A DNA stretch of 64,000 bases from Rosa chinensis (lineage: Eukaryota; Streptophyta; Magnoliopsida; Rosales; Rosaceae). Both the position numbers and the translations under genes were made by a program. The stretch covers positions 9,848,501-9,912,500 of the forward strand of contig NC_037092.1 of assembly GCF_002994745.2 (NCBI RefSeq). The letters are read 5' to 3'. Within the stretch, counting starts at the first letter, position 1; each line of letters starts with the position of its first letter. Positions 1 through 10,384 of this stretch are shown one piece after another. The notes under the pieces were generated by a model. That model had not been told where the DNA came from. It saw only the letters and a list, made by a program, of their open reading frames with translations, and searched no databases.

Positions 1-1436
1 GTGTTTGAACTTTGTAGTTCGATCAGAAGTCTATAATATTGTCTTTGTATTGGGTGACCGTCAACATCATCATCGTTGATTATTGTGTTGCGCCGAACAC
101 CAAAGCCTGATTGCCATATTTACACCAAATTTTGTTTGTAAACCATGGAAAAGAAGAGCATTTTTGCTTCGATGACACAATATGTTAGAAGGGTGTTACT
201 ATCAAAAGGTACAGATTATCATTTTAAAATCTTTTTCTACTCAAAACTAAATTTCCTTTCAACTCAGTATATATTCTAGAAATTAGTTGGTACATGATTT
301 TACTATTGTAGATCTTACGCATATGAGACAAAACTTTTGACAATTTGTATAACGATGTGCCATTTACAGAGGTTCAAACAACGAAAACTTTATTTTACAT
401 GGGAGTTTATGAAATGGTGGGTTTAACAGTTGCAGAAATCAAATACTTTGATATCTCGGGACATGGTAAAAAATATCTCCAAAACATATTAATCGAAAGA
501 GTTCTTCTATGGTGCACTAATGTATGACATCAAGTATATTAATTCGGTGTTGAAAGTAAACTAGCTCAATTTATTGATAGAATATATAACCTAGTCTAAT
601 ATCAAAATAGTCTACGAATATAATAAGGAGGTCTACCACTACAATAAAAATCAGTTGACATTTAATATACCGATAGGGTATGTAGAACTTAATTTTCGAG
701 ATTGAAGGACACAAGTTTTTCTTTTCAAAAACATTTTTTTTTATTGGGTTTTCAAAAACAATTTTAGTCGACATAAACTGAAAAAGTGTTTTCAGTTTTT
801 CACATTTTTCTTGCAAAATCTGTGTAGTTGAGCAACCACTTGATCTTGATGTAGAACCTGGAAAATCAGTTCATATATATGATATGATAATATAATATAT
901 AGGCGGTGGGCCGAAAGCAGTAAGCACCTAAGATACCCGCCCACGAGTCGGCTCAGCACCACTCAATTCATTGAGGTATTATTCACGTGCTTGAAGGAAA
1001 ATGAAACGAAGAAGATTGAATTTCTTTCTTATTGTGGTTCTTGGGGCCGTAGTTCCGGATTGAATGGTTGGTCACCGTAATGATAGAAGTTTGAACCACC
1101 AAGCATTATAGCCTACCATCCGCAATTGCTCTGTCTGGTTCTTGGGAACATATCTTTAACTTTTCTGTCACTATTATGTGTGATTTCTAGTTTTAAAATG
1201 TAAAGTTTGCTTAGAATTAACTACACGAATCGTACTAATTGTACTCATGTTCACACTAATGATCTTTTAGGATTCATGTTTAACATGTGTTGTCGTTGTT
1301 TTAAACCATCGAGAAATGAGAAGTAAGAAAAAAATCAAAGGGTAAATTAAATTTGAAATCTGTTTTTTTGTTTGAGATAATTATTGTCTTTTCATAAAAA
1401 AAATTTGTGTTACGTGATAGCAATTTAAGATGACGG
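1..1436. other. AT-rich non-coding stretch
   Basis: I recognise no gene, RNA gene or intact mobile element here. The short open frames have no family signature and no plausible exon structure. Positions 895-975 are somewhat GC-richer than their surroundings but show no repeat structure. Confidence 0.4.
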
Positions 1437-1790
1437 TGTTGAGAATATATACATCCTACATGAGAAAAATGGGACATTGCCTATGAGTTTATAAGGGTTT
1501 GGGCCACTCCATCCACTGCCAATTGGTTTTGGATGTGAACCACAAATTACTTTATTATGGTATCAGAGCGGGTTATCCCACGTGTGCATGCCTAACGGTC
1601 ACACGGGCTCCACGTCACCAAAAAGTTGTTCACGTGTATGGCTTGAAAATTTGCCACACGTGTGGGGGCGTGTTGAGAATATATACATCTCACATGGGGA
1701 AAATAGGACATTGCCTATAAGTTTATAAGGGTTAGGGCCACTCTATTTATTGGCAATTGATTTTGGATGTGAACCCAAATTATTTTACCC
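1437..1790 (+). mobile_element. TRIM (miniature LTR retrotransposon), complete
   Basis: Two LTR copies of about 120 bp both begin TGTTGAGAATATATACATC, at 1437 and at 1671. The first is followed directly by a primer-binding site, TGGTATCAGAGCGGG (1558-1572), of the initiator-Met-tRNA type usual in plant LTR elements. The second is preceded by a purine-rich tract, GTGGGGGCG (1662-1670). The internal region is only about 113 bp and cannot encode a protein, which defines a TRIM. The flanks GACGG (1432-1436) and GACAG (1791-1795) look like a 5-bp target duplication with one later change. Such elements depend on enzymes supplied by autonomous relatives. Confidence 0.8.
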
Positions 1791-2096
1791 GACAGTCACT
1801 AATTCATTTCTTAACTTAATTAGTCATTTTCATGTTACAGTGTGTAGTAGAATTTATAGAAAGGCTAATTCGTGGAAAGAAGTAATCCATACACATAATT
1901 GGTTTAAGGGTTTGAAAAGATTCTAATGAATCCAAGTTCGACGGTCACTAATTCATTTCTTATCTTAATTAGTCATTTTCATGTTACAGTGTGTACTGTG
2001 TAGTAGAATTTATAGAAAGGCTAATTCGTGGAAAGAAGTAATCTATACACATAATTGGTTAAAGGGTTTGAAAAGATTCTAATGAATCCAAGCTCA
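1791..2096. repeat. 149-bp tandem duplication beside the TRIM
   Basis: The segment 1791-1939 is repeated almost exactly at 1940-2096. Both copies start GACRGTCACTAATTCATTTC and run through to AGATTCTAATGAATCCAAG. The second copy differs by a few substitutions and a short insertion near TGTGTACTG. Because the left copy begins at the presumed TRIM target site, the duplication probably involved that site. Confidence 0.8.
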
Positions 2097-2519
2097 ACTA
2101 ATAAGTTCTTGGCTTTAAAAAAAAAAGAAGGTTGTTGGAGCACACAAAGTGGATAATAATGAAGTCATTTCAGTAAAACAATACTCTCGTCAACTTGATT
2201 ATGATTACAGATTCACAACGAGAGTGTTTTACATTCTGTCTGCCTCATCACGAGGATGTCTACTTCAATTAAAAGAGACAAAATATGAAAGTAAGTTTGA
2301 CTCCTCAATCCAATTAATTTTCATGAATTGACATTATTTCCTATTTACATAACAAAAAACGTGCTCGCATTTTCTGCGTCACGATCTTTATGCTTGAATG
2401 TGAAGTTTGGAATCAAAAACCTATTAAAATATATAGTTGTTCATTGACGCAGGAAAATAAAAATAAAATTGAGCATATTAAGAAAGTATATATATGATCA
2501 AATTAAAGTAATAAGTGTG

Positions 2520-2928
2520 TGTGGCCTTTCTAGTGAAGAAATTTTTTTTTGGGTCTTTTCTAGGGATAGGGTATTAGACTTTTCGATCATATTTTAGCAT
2601 TTCAACTGTTCAGTTTTTAGGTCCTAATGTATAGATCACTTATACAAATTTTCAGCCAAATTAATTATCGTTAAGGCATTCAGAATGACGATTAAAGGTT
2701 ATAAGTAGGAATGGTTCAAGTTCAATAGATTTGGTTCGTCCGTTGATTTAATCTAGTTTGATACCTTAACGATTACCGATTTGGCTGAAAATTTACAGAA
2801 GTGATCTACACTTTAGGACCTAAAAACTGAACGGTTGAGATGCCGAAATGTGATCGAAAAGTTGGTCTAATGCCCTATCCTTAGAAAAGACAAAAAAAAA
2901 ATGGATCCCTTAGGGGAAGGGCCCTCAT
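2520..2928. mobile_element. Foldback MITE, Mutator-like family
   Basis: The two halves are inverted copies for nearly their whole length: a left arm containing TTCTAGGGATAGGGTATTAG is mirrored on the right by CTAATGCCCTATCCTTAGAA. Inner arms share CAAATTTTCAGCCAAAT and ATCGTTAAGG. There is no coding capacity. The same internal core recurs at 4974-5374 and 48824-49270 with quite different tips. The exact ends are uncertain by a few bases. Confidence 0.65.
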
Positions 2929-2939
2929 ATATATATAGA

Positions 2940-3325
2940 GGCCCGTTTTAGAGATAATCTCCTTACTTGAAAAATTTGAAAATTTTTACTATTTTACACT
3001 AGTATATGACCTAATTCAATAATTTCAACTGTTGATACAAATGATTTCTATGCAAGAACTATGTCTACAAAAAATTAACCAAGTCCATATAATTATTTGA
3101 TCATTTAAAATTATATGAACAAATGTAGTTCATTAGATTAAATTAAAATCAACATTGTGCTAATCAAATAATTAAACATTTTCCAATTCGATTAATTTTT
3201 TGTATGATTCATATGTGTGTGTATAACTATTTAATGGATGGTTTAGATTATTAAACTATATGCTAAAAATAAAAACATCTCTCACATTTCCAGTTTAAGG
3301 AGGTCATCACTATTTCCTCTCTCTA
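2940..3325. mobile_element. Probable second foldback MITE, diverged
   Basis: Weaker inverted arms are visible: CTCCTTACTTGAAAAATT on the left against AATTTTCC..TTAAGGAGG-like sequence on the right, and TACAAAAAATTAACC near 3068 against GGATTAATTTTTTGTA-like sequence near 3190. It has no coding capacity. The ends and the target duplication are not resolved. Confidence 0.4.
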
Positions 3326-3671
3326 TGTATAATCAATTTAGTGTCTGTGTGTGATCAAATTAAAGTAATAAGTATATGTGTGTATGGTGTGCTCAGAGCT
3401 AAATTATAAGCATACTAAAAAGAAGTAATATGTTAATTTAAACGTACTACGTTTGTTGGAAAGGAAATAGAGATGTTTATAATACTTAGCCTCTTAAACG
3501 TAATTGTACTTATCCTTCTTTTCATTTTAGAAAAACAAGGAAAGCTAATTAATTAGTTAAAATACTAATGTAAGACCATGCACCAGACTTAATTATGGAG
3601 AAGAATAAGGCAACATGAGTACATGACAATAGTTCTGTATATATAGTCAATCAATTACTTAACAAAAGGCC
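3326..3671. other. Non-coding stretch before the LINE-like insertion
   Basis: This is AT-rich sequence with no gene signature. It contains a second copy (3353-3373) of a motif starting GATCAAATTAAAGTAATAAG that also occurs at 2496-2516, so a segment of about 0.84 kb holding the two MITEs lies between direct repeats. Confidence 0.4.
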
Positions 3672-4544
3672 AAGTAATCACTCTTTTGAGGAGAAACTTT
3701 AGACTTAAAAAATTGGAGCAACGTAGCTAGGGTTTGGAAAAAACAGAGGTGGCTCCTTTGCTTATCCGGCTACGTCCTCCCGTTGACGACGGTTTCCAGC
3801 CTCTTCGGCGAGCGAAGGGTGTGGCCAGATGGGTGTGTTTTTGCTTGGCGGCGGGAGGTGATCAAGATTGGGGGTTGCGACAGGAGGTGTTTTCTTTTTC
3901 TCAGTTGAAGACGACGGTGGATCGGTGGTCTACTGCAGAAAATTTAGGGAAGCGAGGAGCGGTCATCTCGGCAAGATTGGATGGCGTATTGACATCGGGT
4001 AGGTGTTGGGACAGTGCTGGGTTGGAGAGTCTTGCCATCTGGGTTTATAGTAGAGAGAGATTTCAGAGATGGAGGGTCTCTACAGGTTGGTTTTGTCCTT
4101 GGCTTAGATGTGAGATAATTGGAGTCGAGTTTACCAACCTCAATCCCAACTTTACTGTGGCTAATTCTGTGAAGCTTGAGTCGATTTTGTGGAGAATGAA
4201 AGTTGATTGTGGCAGTTTATTTCTTTGTTTTTTTTAGGGTTTAATTTATTCTTTAGTTCGTGGTTAGGATTAATAAGTCCCTCCTCCCTTGAGCAAGGGT
4301 TTGGGTGTTTCTGTGTATGGTCGATGCCATTGTTATGGTGTCATGGTCATTTTGCTGTGTCATGGTCTGGTCTTTTGTCGGTGCTTTTTGGTTATCAATG
4401 TGATGGTGAATCTAGGCCTCATCAAAAAGCCCACGGATCAAGTGGGCCGATGGAGGCCCGCCGGCCCGTTAAAAAGCCCGCAAAAGCCCGCCTCGGTGGG
4501 TAGTGGGCCGGCCCGCAAAAACCCGGCCCGTAAAAGCCCGTAAA

Positions 4545-4774
4545 ATATTATATATGTGTGTGTGTGTGTTTATATATATATGTAGATATGTGTGTGTGTT
4601 TATAAAAATATATATATATATAAATATATATATAGACACATATAGATATATATATATATATTTGTGTGTGTGTTTATATATGTGTGTGTGTTATATAAAT
4701 ATATATATATATATAGATATATATAGATATAGATATATATATATATATATATAACACACAAATATATATATATA
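4545..4774. repeat. (TA)n/(TG)n microsatellite tract
   Basis: Alternating TA and TG runs fill this stretch. Open frames across it encode only Tyr/Ile/Cys/Val repeats and are artefacts. The tract leads directly into the next MITE. Confidence 0.9.
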
Positions 4775-4960
4775 CAGTGGTGTTCACCTGGTCAGTTGCT
4801 GACTAAAAAAATTATGCTCAACAACCCTTAGATTTATATCCAAGGGTGGAAAACAAAACACCTCAACTTACTAATAATTCTCTCTGCCCTTGGATTTACA
4901 TCCAATGGTGGTTGAGCATTATTTTCTTGGTCAATAACTGACCAGGTGAATATTTTCGTG
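4775..4960. mobile_element. Short foldback MITE with GTTCACCTGGTCAGT-type ends
   Basis: The left arm TTCACCTGGTCAGTTGCTGAC is mirrored on the right by GTCAATAACTGACCAGGTGAA. The arms continue inward through ATTATGCTCAAC and a TCCAAGGG block, so they reach about 70 bp each in an element of about 186 bp. It is flanked on both sides by TATATATATA, which may be the target duplication but cannot be told apart from the surrounding microsatellite. Confidence 0.75.
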
Positions 4961-4973
4961 TATATATATATAT

Positions 4974-5373
4974 ACAGATTCTATCTAGAGCTGAGCTCCG
5001 CTTTGAAAATTAACTTGTGAAGTTCGAGTTTTTGGTCACTTTTCTGTCGCAGATCCACATCTCGACCGTTTAGTTTTTAGGCACTAGTGTATAGATCATC
5101 TCTACAAATTTTCAGCCAAAATGATGATCGTTAAGGCATTGATAACTGCCTTAAAGCTAGTACGGTTCAGGTTGACAGATTCAGTCCGTCCATTGGTTTA
5201 ATCGAGTTAGATACCTTAAGATCATCAATTTGGTTGAAAATTTACAGAGATGATCTATACACTAATACCAAAAAACTGAACGGTCAAGATGTGGATATGC
5301 GACCGAAAAGTGACCCAAAACTCGAACTTCACAAGTTAATTTCAAAGCGGAGCTCCGCTCTGGATGAGATCTG

Positions 5374-5374
<1 letters not shown>
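4974..5374. mobile_element. Foldback MITE with palindromic tips (Mutator-like family)
   Basis: The two halves are inverted copies over about 190 bp each. The outer part carries GAGCTCCGCTTTGAAA on the left and TTTCAAAGCGGAGCTC on the right. The right tip includes the perfect palindrome AGAGCGGAGCTCCGCTCT, so the terminus can itself form a hairpin inside the larger hairpin. The inner core shares ATCGTTAAGGCATT and GGTTTAATC blocks with the MITE at 2520-2928. It is flanked by (TA)n on both sides, consistent with insertion into the microsatellite. Confidence 0.75.
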
Positions 5375-5412
<38 letters not shown>

Positions 5413-5416
5413 ATAG

Positions 5417-5447
<31 letters not shown>

Positions 5448-5465
5448 TAGATATATATATTTGTG

Positions 5466-5517
<52 letters not shown>

Positions 5518-5534
5518 ACACACACACATATATA
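5375..5534. repeat. (TA)n/(TG)n/(CA)n microsatellite
   Basis: This is simple-sequence DNA joining two MITEs. Long Tyr/Ile-repeat open frames on both strands run through it and should not be read as genes. Confidence 0.95.
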
Positions 5535-5545
5535 TATAGATAGAT

Positions 5546-5940
5546 GGGCGGGTTCTGAAGCGGACGTCCGCACTTGGCTAAAGTGCGAACGGCGACGCAG
5601 CGGCGGCGTTCCAGGCTTGGCCGGAGGCTCGGGGCTTGGCGGACGGAGGCCGGAGGCTTGGCGAACGGAGGCCGGAGGCTTGGCGGACTGTTCTGGGCAG
5701 CGTTCGAGGTCGGAGGAGGTCGGAGTTGCAGGTTTCTGGGCAGCGAGCTCACCTGCAACTGCAGGTTTCTGGGCAAGGCTGCAACCACGTCGCCGGCGAC
5801 TCCACCGACTGCAGACCCGTCCGTCTGACCTGTGGCGTCCGTCCGGCAAGCTCCGCCGCTCCGTCGCACCCCGAGCCGAGCTACAGCAGTGCCGTCCGCA
5901 CTTTAACGAAAGTGCGGACGTCCTCTTCAGAACGCGGTCG
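5546..5940. mobile_element. GC-rich element with palindromic inverted ends (Pack-MULE-like)
   Basis: Inverted ends contain TTCTGAAGCGGACGTCCGC on the left and GCGGACGTCCTCTTCAGAA on the right. Just inside each lies a small hairpin (GCACTT..AAAGTGC). The flanking direct repeat TATAGATAGAT (5535-5545 and 5941-5951) contains a 9-11 bp target duplication, the Mutator size. The interior is strongly GC-rich in AT-rich surroundings. It holds an irregular minisatellite of GGAGGCCGGAGGCTTGGCG units and duplicated GCAGGTTTCTGGGCA blocks. It may be captured foreign sequence, but I recognise no gene in it. Confidence 0.7.
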
Positions 5941-5950
5941 TATAGATAGA

Positions 5951-5971
5951 TATATATATATATATAGATAG

Positions 5972-6007
<36 letters not shown>

Positions 6008-6041
6008 TTGTTATATATATATATATATATATATATAACAA

Positions 6042-6081
<40 letters not shown>

Positions 6082-6113
6082 CTATATATATATATATATA
6101 TATAGATATATAG

Positions 6114-6145
<32 letters not shown>

Positions 6146-6148
6146 TTG

Positions 6149-6180
<32 letters not shown>

Positions 6181-6200
6181 CTATATGTGTGTGTGTGTGT
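5951..6200. repeat. (TA)n/(TG)n/(CA)n microsatellite with self-complementary blocks
   Basis: Runs of TA are broken by GTGTGTGTGTGTTTG and CAAACACACACACAC blocks in opposite orientation. The tract is therefore extensively self-complementary. It has no gene content. Confidence 0.9.
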
Positions 6201-6260
6201 GGAAGTTCTTATACTTCTATATAAAATATGTGCTAATGTGCGTATATATATTCTACATAT

Positions 6261-7996
6261 CGGTTGACCAATCCGATCAGATTCGAAAATATGGTGAAAT
6301 TGGCTAAATTTTTTACCACACTCATAATTTATTGTAATAAACTCATCCAACGGTCGGTTTTTTCATTTTCTTTGAATTGATAGGGGTTGCTCTTTGGAGT
6401 GTATGATATATAAATATAGGTTTATAAGAGTAACTCTGTTTGACCTAGTTGATCGAATTTGAAACGAGAACCAAATTGGCTGGATTTTCTACAACCACCA
6501 TAAAACATTACAATCTCTCCATCAAGCGGTTGGTTTCTCCAAATTCATTTTCCACTTCATGGTTGCTTTAGAATGAACTTAAACAATTTAAATGCAATAT
6601 ATAAGTCATATAACTTTAGGAATAAAATTGGTATAGACCAATGTGTTTGTAACAAAAATTAATTTTTTTTATCTTATGTCCACGCACATCCATCGATGGA
6701 ATATATACAAACGTGATGTGAAAAAATAAGCACGTTTTGCGGTTGTCACGCCATCGGTCGACCAATAAAATATATAAGTGACTACGGTTGACCAATCTGA
6801 TCGGATTCGAAACTATGGTGAAATTGGCTAAATTTTTTACCACACTCATAATTTATTGTAATAAACTCATCCAACGGTCAGTTTTCCATTTTCTTTGAAC
6901 TGATGGGGGTTGCTCTTTGGAGTGTATGATATATAAATATAGGTTTATAAGAGTAACTACGTTTGACCTAGTTGATCGAATTCGAAACGAGAACCAAATT
7001 GGCTGGATTTTCTACAACCACCACAAAACATTACAATCTCTCCATCGAGCGGTTGGTTTCTCCGAATTCATTTTCCACTTCATGGTTGCTTTAGAATGAA
7101 CTTAAACAATTTAAATGCAATGTACAAGTCATACAACTTTAGGAATAAAATTGGTATAGTCCAATGTGTTTGTAATTAAAATTAATTTTTTTTTATCTTA
7201 TGTCCACGCACATCCATCGATGGAATATATACAAATGTGATGTGAAAAAATAAGCACGTTTTGCAGTTGTCACGCCATCGGTCAACCAATAAAACATATA
7301 AGTGACTACGGTTGACCAATCCGATCGGAATCGAAAATATGGTGAAATTGGCTAAATTTTTTACCACACTCATAATTTATTGTAATAAACTCATCCAACG
7401 GTCGGTTTTTCCATTTTCTTTGAATTGATAGGGGTTGCTCTTTGGAGTGTATGATATATAAATATAGGTTTATAAGAGTAACTACGTTTGACCTAGTTGA
7501 TCGAATTCGAAACGAGAACCAAATTGGCTGGATTTTCTACAACCACCATAAAACATTACAATCTCTCCATCAAGCGGTTGGTTTCTCCAAATTCATTTTC
7601 CACCTCATGGTTGCTTTAGAATGAACTTAAACAATTTAAATGCAATGTATAAGTCATACAACTTTAGGAATAAAATTGGTATAGTCCAATGTGTTTGTAA
7701 TTAAAATTAATTTTTTTTTATCTTATGTCCACGCACATCCATCGATTGAATATATACAAACGTGATGTGAAAAAATAAGCACGTTTCGTGGTTGCCACGC
7801 CATCGGTCAACCAATAAAACATATAAGTGACTACGGTTGACCAATCCGATCGGATTCGAAAATATGGTGAAATTGGCTAAATTTTTTACCACACTCATAA
7901 TTTATTGTAATAAACTCATCAAACGGTCGGTTTTTACATTTTCTTTGAATCGATAGGGGTTGCTCTTTGAAGTGTATGATATATAAATATAGATTT
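6261..7996. repeat. 524-525 bp tandem repeat array, about 3.3 copies
   Basis: Units start with CGGTTGACCAATC at 6261, 6785, 7309 and 7834, giving a period of 524-525 bp. The last copy stops after about 160 bp. Neighbouring copies look more than 95% identical by eye. Each unit contains ATCCAACGGTCGGTTTT and CACGCACATCCATCGAT. Equivalent short open frames recur in each unit with no known domain. The array lies wholly inside the hAT-like element. Confidence 0.9.
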
Positions 7997-8852
7997 ATAA
8001 AAAAATTAGTGTCTTTAAAAATTTATTTATCAATAAATTAGTATCTATATATAAATATATATTTTTTTGGGTACAATATAGTTATATAGATCTGTTATCT
8101 TTGGTTGTATTTGATCATTATCCATTGAATTTCCAAAACTTGATTAAAAAAAAAAAATACTTGTGTCTTTAAATATTTAATTATAAATAAAGCCCGCAAG
8201 GCCAGGCCCAAAAAAGCCCGCAAGGCCCTCTTTATATGGACGGGCTTGGATCCTTTGATTTTTAATAAAGCCCGGCCCGACCCGCAATTATTTAAAAATA
8301 TAGCAAAGCTCGGCCCGGCCCGTTGACGACCCCTAGGTGAATCACCCTTACACGTGGTCTGGCAGTTTTGGGTCGCGGTGTCTGAACGAGTGAAAACAGT
8401 TCATCTTAATGTTGGTGGCTGGGTTGTATCCGTACAGGTTTGGTTGTTACTCATTGTAGCTCGCAGGTATGAGCGTAAAATTTGGTTAGGGGTTTAGCCT
8501 TTTTGGCTCATGGAAGTCACTCATGTTGACGGTCCCGTAACTATGGATCCAATGCAATCTGTTTGGTTATTAATGGAATTTTCATCTTCTAAAAAAAAAG
8601 AAAAAGTAATCACTCTTTTGGGTTCATCATATGTATGACATAACTTAATTCTACGTACACACTTTTAGTATACCTACACTTTTTTTTTTCTTTTTTTTCT
8701 TTTGCAAGGATAAGATGTCTTCTCAAAAAGCATGGTTGCAAACATCAAACGTATCAATTTATCCATCTAATTGTTGTCAAACAAATTGATCAACGCAATG
8801 TTTGTGGTGATGCTCAGTAATTACAAGGCGAAACAATATTGAGTTTCCTTAT

Positions 8853-8990
8853 TTTTTGATCGGGTAGTTAGCTGTTAGTAATTTACACACCCATGCAGTG
8901 GTATCCCAGCGCCAGGACACCTGCACAGACATTGCGGCGAAAGCCAGACTAATCTACTGCACCGCAGACGCACGAACCCAAAGGGTACCT
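8853..8990 (-). mobile_element. 5'-truncated LINE 3' end
   Basis: A 19-bp target duplication, CAATATTGAGTTTCCTTAT, lies at 8834-8852 and 8991-9009. The 138 bp between, read on the minus strand, ends CTACCCGATC followed by a short A-run, as expected for a severely 5'-truncated LINE insertion. It carries no complete domain. Confidence 0.75.
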
Positions 8991-9009
8991 CAATATTGAG
9001 TTTCCTTAT

Positions 9010-9980
9010 GGTTTTTTATTTTTTATTTTTATTTTTTTTTATAGAAATATGGTGTTTGAAAAAGGTCTAAAAATCATATTAATTACAAAATAAAATAACA
9101 TTATATTATGCACACATGTTGTTGTTTAGTCACCGTTGTATTATAAAACTAACTAATTTACTCTAAAACTTACATAAAAATAAGAAAATTATTATTAAAA
9201 TGGTCAAATTTGATTCTTGCACTGAATTTCCGATGCTTCGAATGAATAATCCCACCACCATGGAAGGCAAAAAAAAAAAAAAATGTCACGTTTTATCCAT
9301 CTCAAATGATAATATTGTGTTTCATTATTCATTACAATTTCCAACAACTTGCAACCCACTTTGTCACATACTCACATGTTGAATTTCTTCCCTCCTTATT
9401 CTATCTAACTTCTAACAAGAAAATTAAGCAGATCACATGTGGGGTCTTTCTCGATCCTCATGGAGTACTAATTCGATCATCTGTGAAAGCTATTGATGCC
9501 ACGTCTCCCAGAAGATCTTAATGTGTTGTGTCGACGAATTAGCCTCGTAGCTGTATAGGTCACTGTATTGCCAGATTTGCCAATGTAAATCATATTTTGC
9601 TCTCTTTCTTGATTGTTGCTAGAATTTGTTTCATCTCTTTACACAAAACGACGAGACAAAGGACAAGTTTAATGGCGTAACTAGAAATTTTATAAAAAAA
9701 AGATCAACAATATAATTAGAAAAATTTACTAAAGTTATGTAACAAAATTGAAGTTTAGAAATATTTTTTTCACTTTTTTATGTCAAATAAGTTAATAAAA
9801 TAAGAATGAAATTCAGAGAGAGATAAAATGGTAAATGAAGGCTTTACAAGCTATATAAAGATAGAAGCATTATACAAGTGGAATTCGATTGACCCTCTTC
9901 GAAAATCCCTAACTACGCCCTTGGCCAAGTTGATGAGTATGAAACCTACCCCTCCTTGTATGGTGAATGCCGACTCCAAG
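9010..9980. other. Upstream region of the first JAZ gene; no gene seen
   Basis: This is AT-rich DNA with poly(T) and poly(A) runs and no convincing open frame. The G-box sites of the downstream JAZ gene begin at its right edge. Confidence 0.4.
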
Positions 9981-10244
9981 CACGTGGGTGAATACGAAAG
10001 CAGGACAAAATGAGAAAACATCCAAAGAAGAAAAGAACAACACAGATCGTGCTAGAATGCATGCATTATTATATTGAGTTAACCAAGTAACTAACATATA
10101 TTATACAAAAATATTTTCCACGTGCTGCAATTGAAAAACAAGCTTTTGATTCTGTTTGCCAAAACTGTGTACGATAAGATTTTTACCTAATAACTTCTGT
10201 GTGCTTTGCGTGTTTGAAGGGTTTCTCCCTCCTCTTGTATAAAA
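9981..10244 (+). promoter_or_regulatory. JAZ promoter: two G-boxes and a TATA box
   Basis: CACGTG occurs at 9981-9986 and 10119-10124, and a TATA box, TATAAAA, at 10238-10244, 141 bp before the ATG. CACGTG is the binding site of MYC2-type bHLH factors, which JAZ proteins repress and which in turn activate JAZ genes. The arrangement of two G-boxes followed by a TATA box is matched at the second JAZ gene. The assignment to MYC2 is inference from family knowledge. Confidence 0.65.
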
Positions 10245-10384
10245 CCCACCCTTTTGTTTCTCTCCTCTAGCTACATCATTATCTTTCTCGTCTCTTAAAA
10301 CAAGCCTAGCCTTAAACTTTCTCACCACCAGTACGTACTACTGGGTTTTTGTGCTCATCGATCGATCTTCAATTGTTCAACAAC

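Larger units (their letters stand above)
4413..8335. mobile_element. hAT-like DNA transposon, non-autonomous, nested in the LINE-like element
   Basis: An 8-bp target duplication, GGTGAATC, occurs at 4405-4412 and 8336-8343; 8 bp is the hAT-superfamily size. Both ends begin TAGG when read inward: TAGGCCTCATCAA on the left and, on the other strand, TAGGGGTCGTCAA on the right. Both are followed by GGCCCGGCCCG-like subterminal repeats, a common feature of plant hAT elements. I see no transposase or BED zinc finger. The interior is filled with (TA)n tracts, three foldback MITEs and a tandem array, so the element probably grew after insertion. Confidence 0.75.
3689..8603 (+). mobile_element. LINE-like retroelement insertion, itself interrupted by a hAT-like element
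   Basis: A 17-bp direct repeat, AAGTAATCACTCTTTTG, stands at 3672-3688 and again at 8604-8620. Between the copies the sequence ends in a poly(A)-rich tail (8590-8603). Long target duplications and an A-tail are the marks of target-primed reverse transcription by a non-LTR element. Removing the nested insertion leaves about 0.98 kb (3689-4404 plus 8336-8603). The left part has a decayed open frame (3734-4237) rich in Trp and Arg that resembles the 5' part of plant LINEs. No reverse transcriptase domain is left, so this is a non-autonomous or internally deleted copy. Confidence 0.75.

Noticed and set aside
3734..4237. 167-codon open frame that might be a host gene
   Set aside because: It lies inside an insertion bounded by a 17-bp target duplication and an A-tail, and looks like LINE leader or ORF1 sequence.
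5329..6350. Long open frames of Tyr/Ile/His/Thr repeats on both strands
   Set aside because: They are translations of (TA)n, (TG)n and (CA)n microsatellites and of the GC-rich MITE interior, with no domain, splice logic or conserved start.
6261..7996. CRISPR-like array
   Set aside because: The repeat unit is 525 bp with no short-repeat/spacer structure, and the DNA is plant nuclear.
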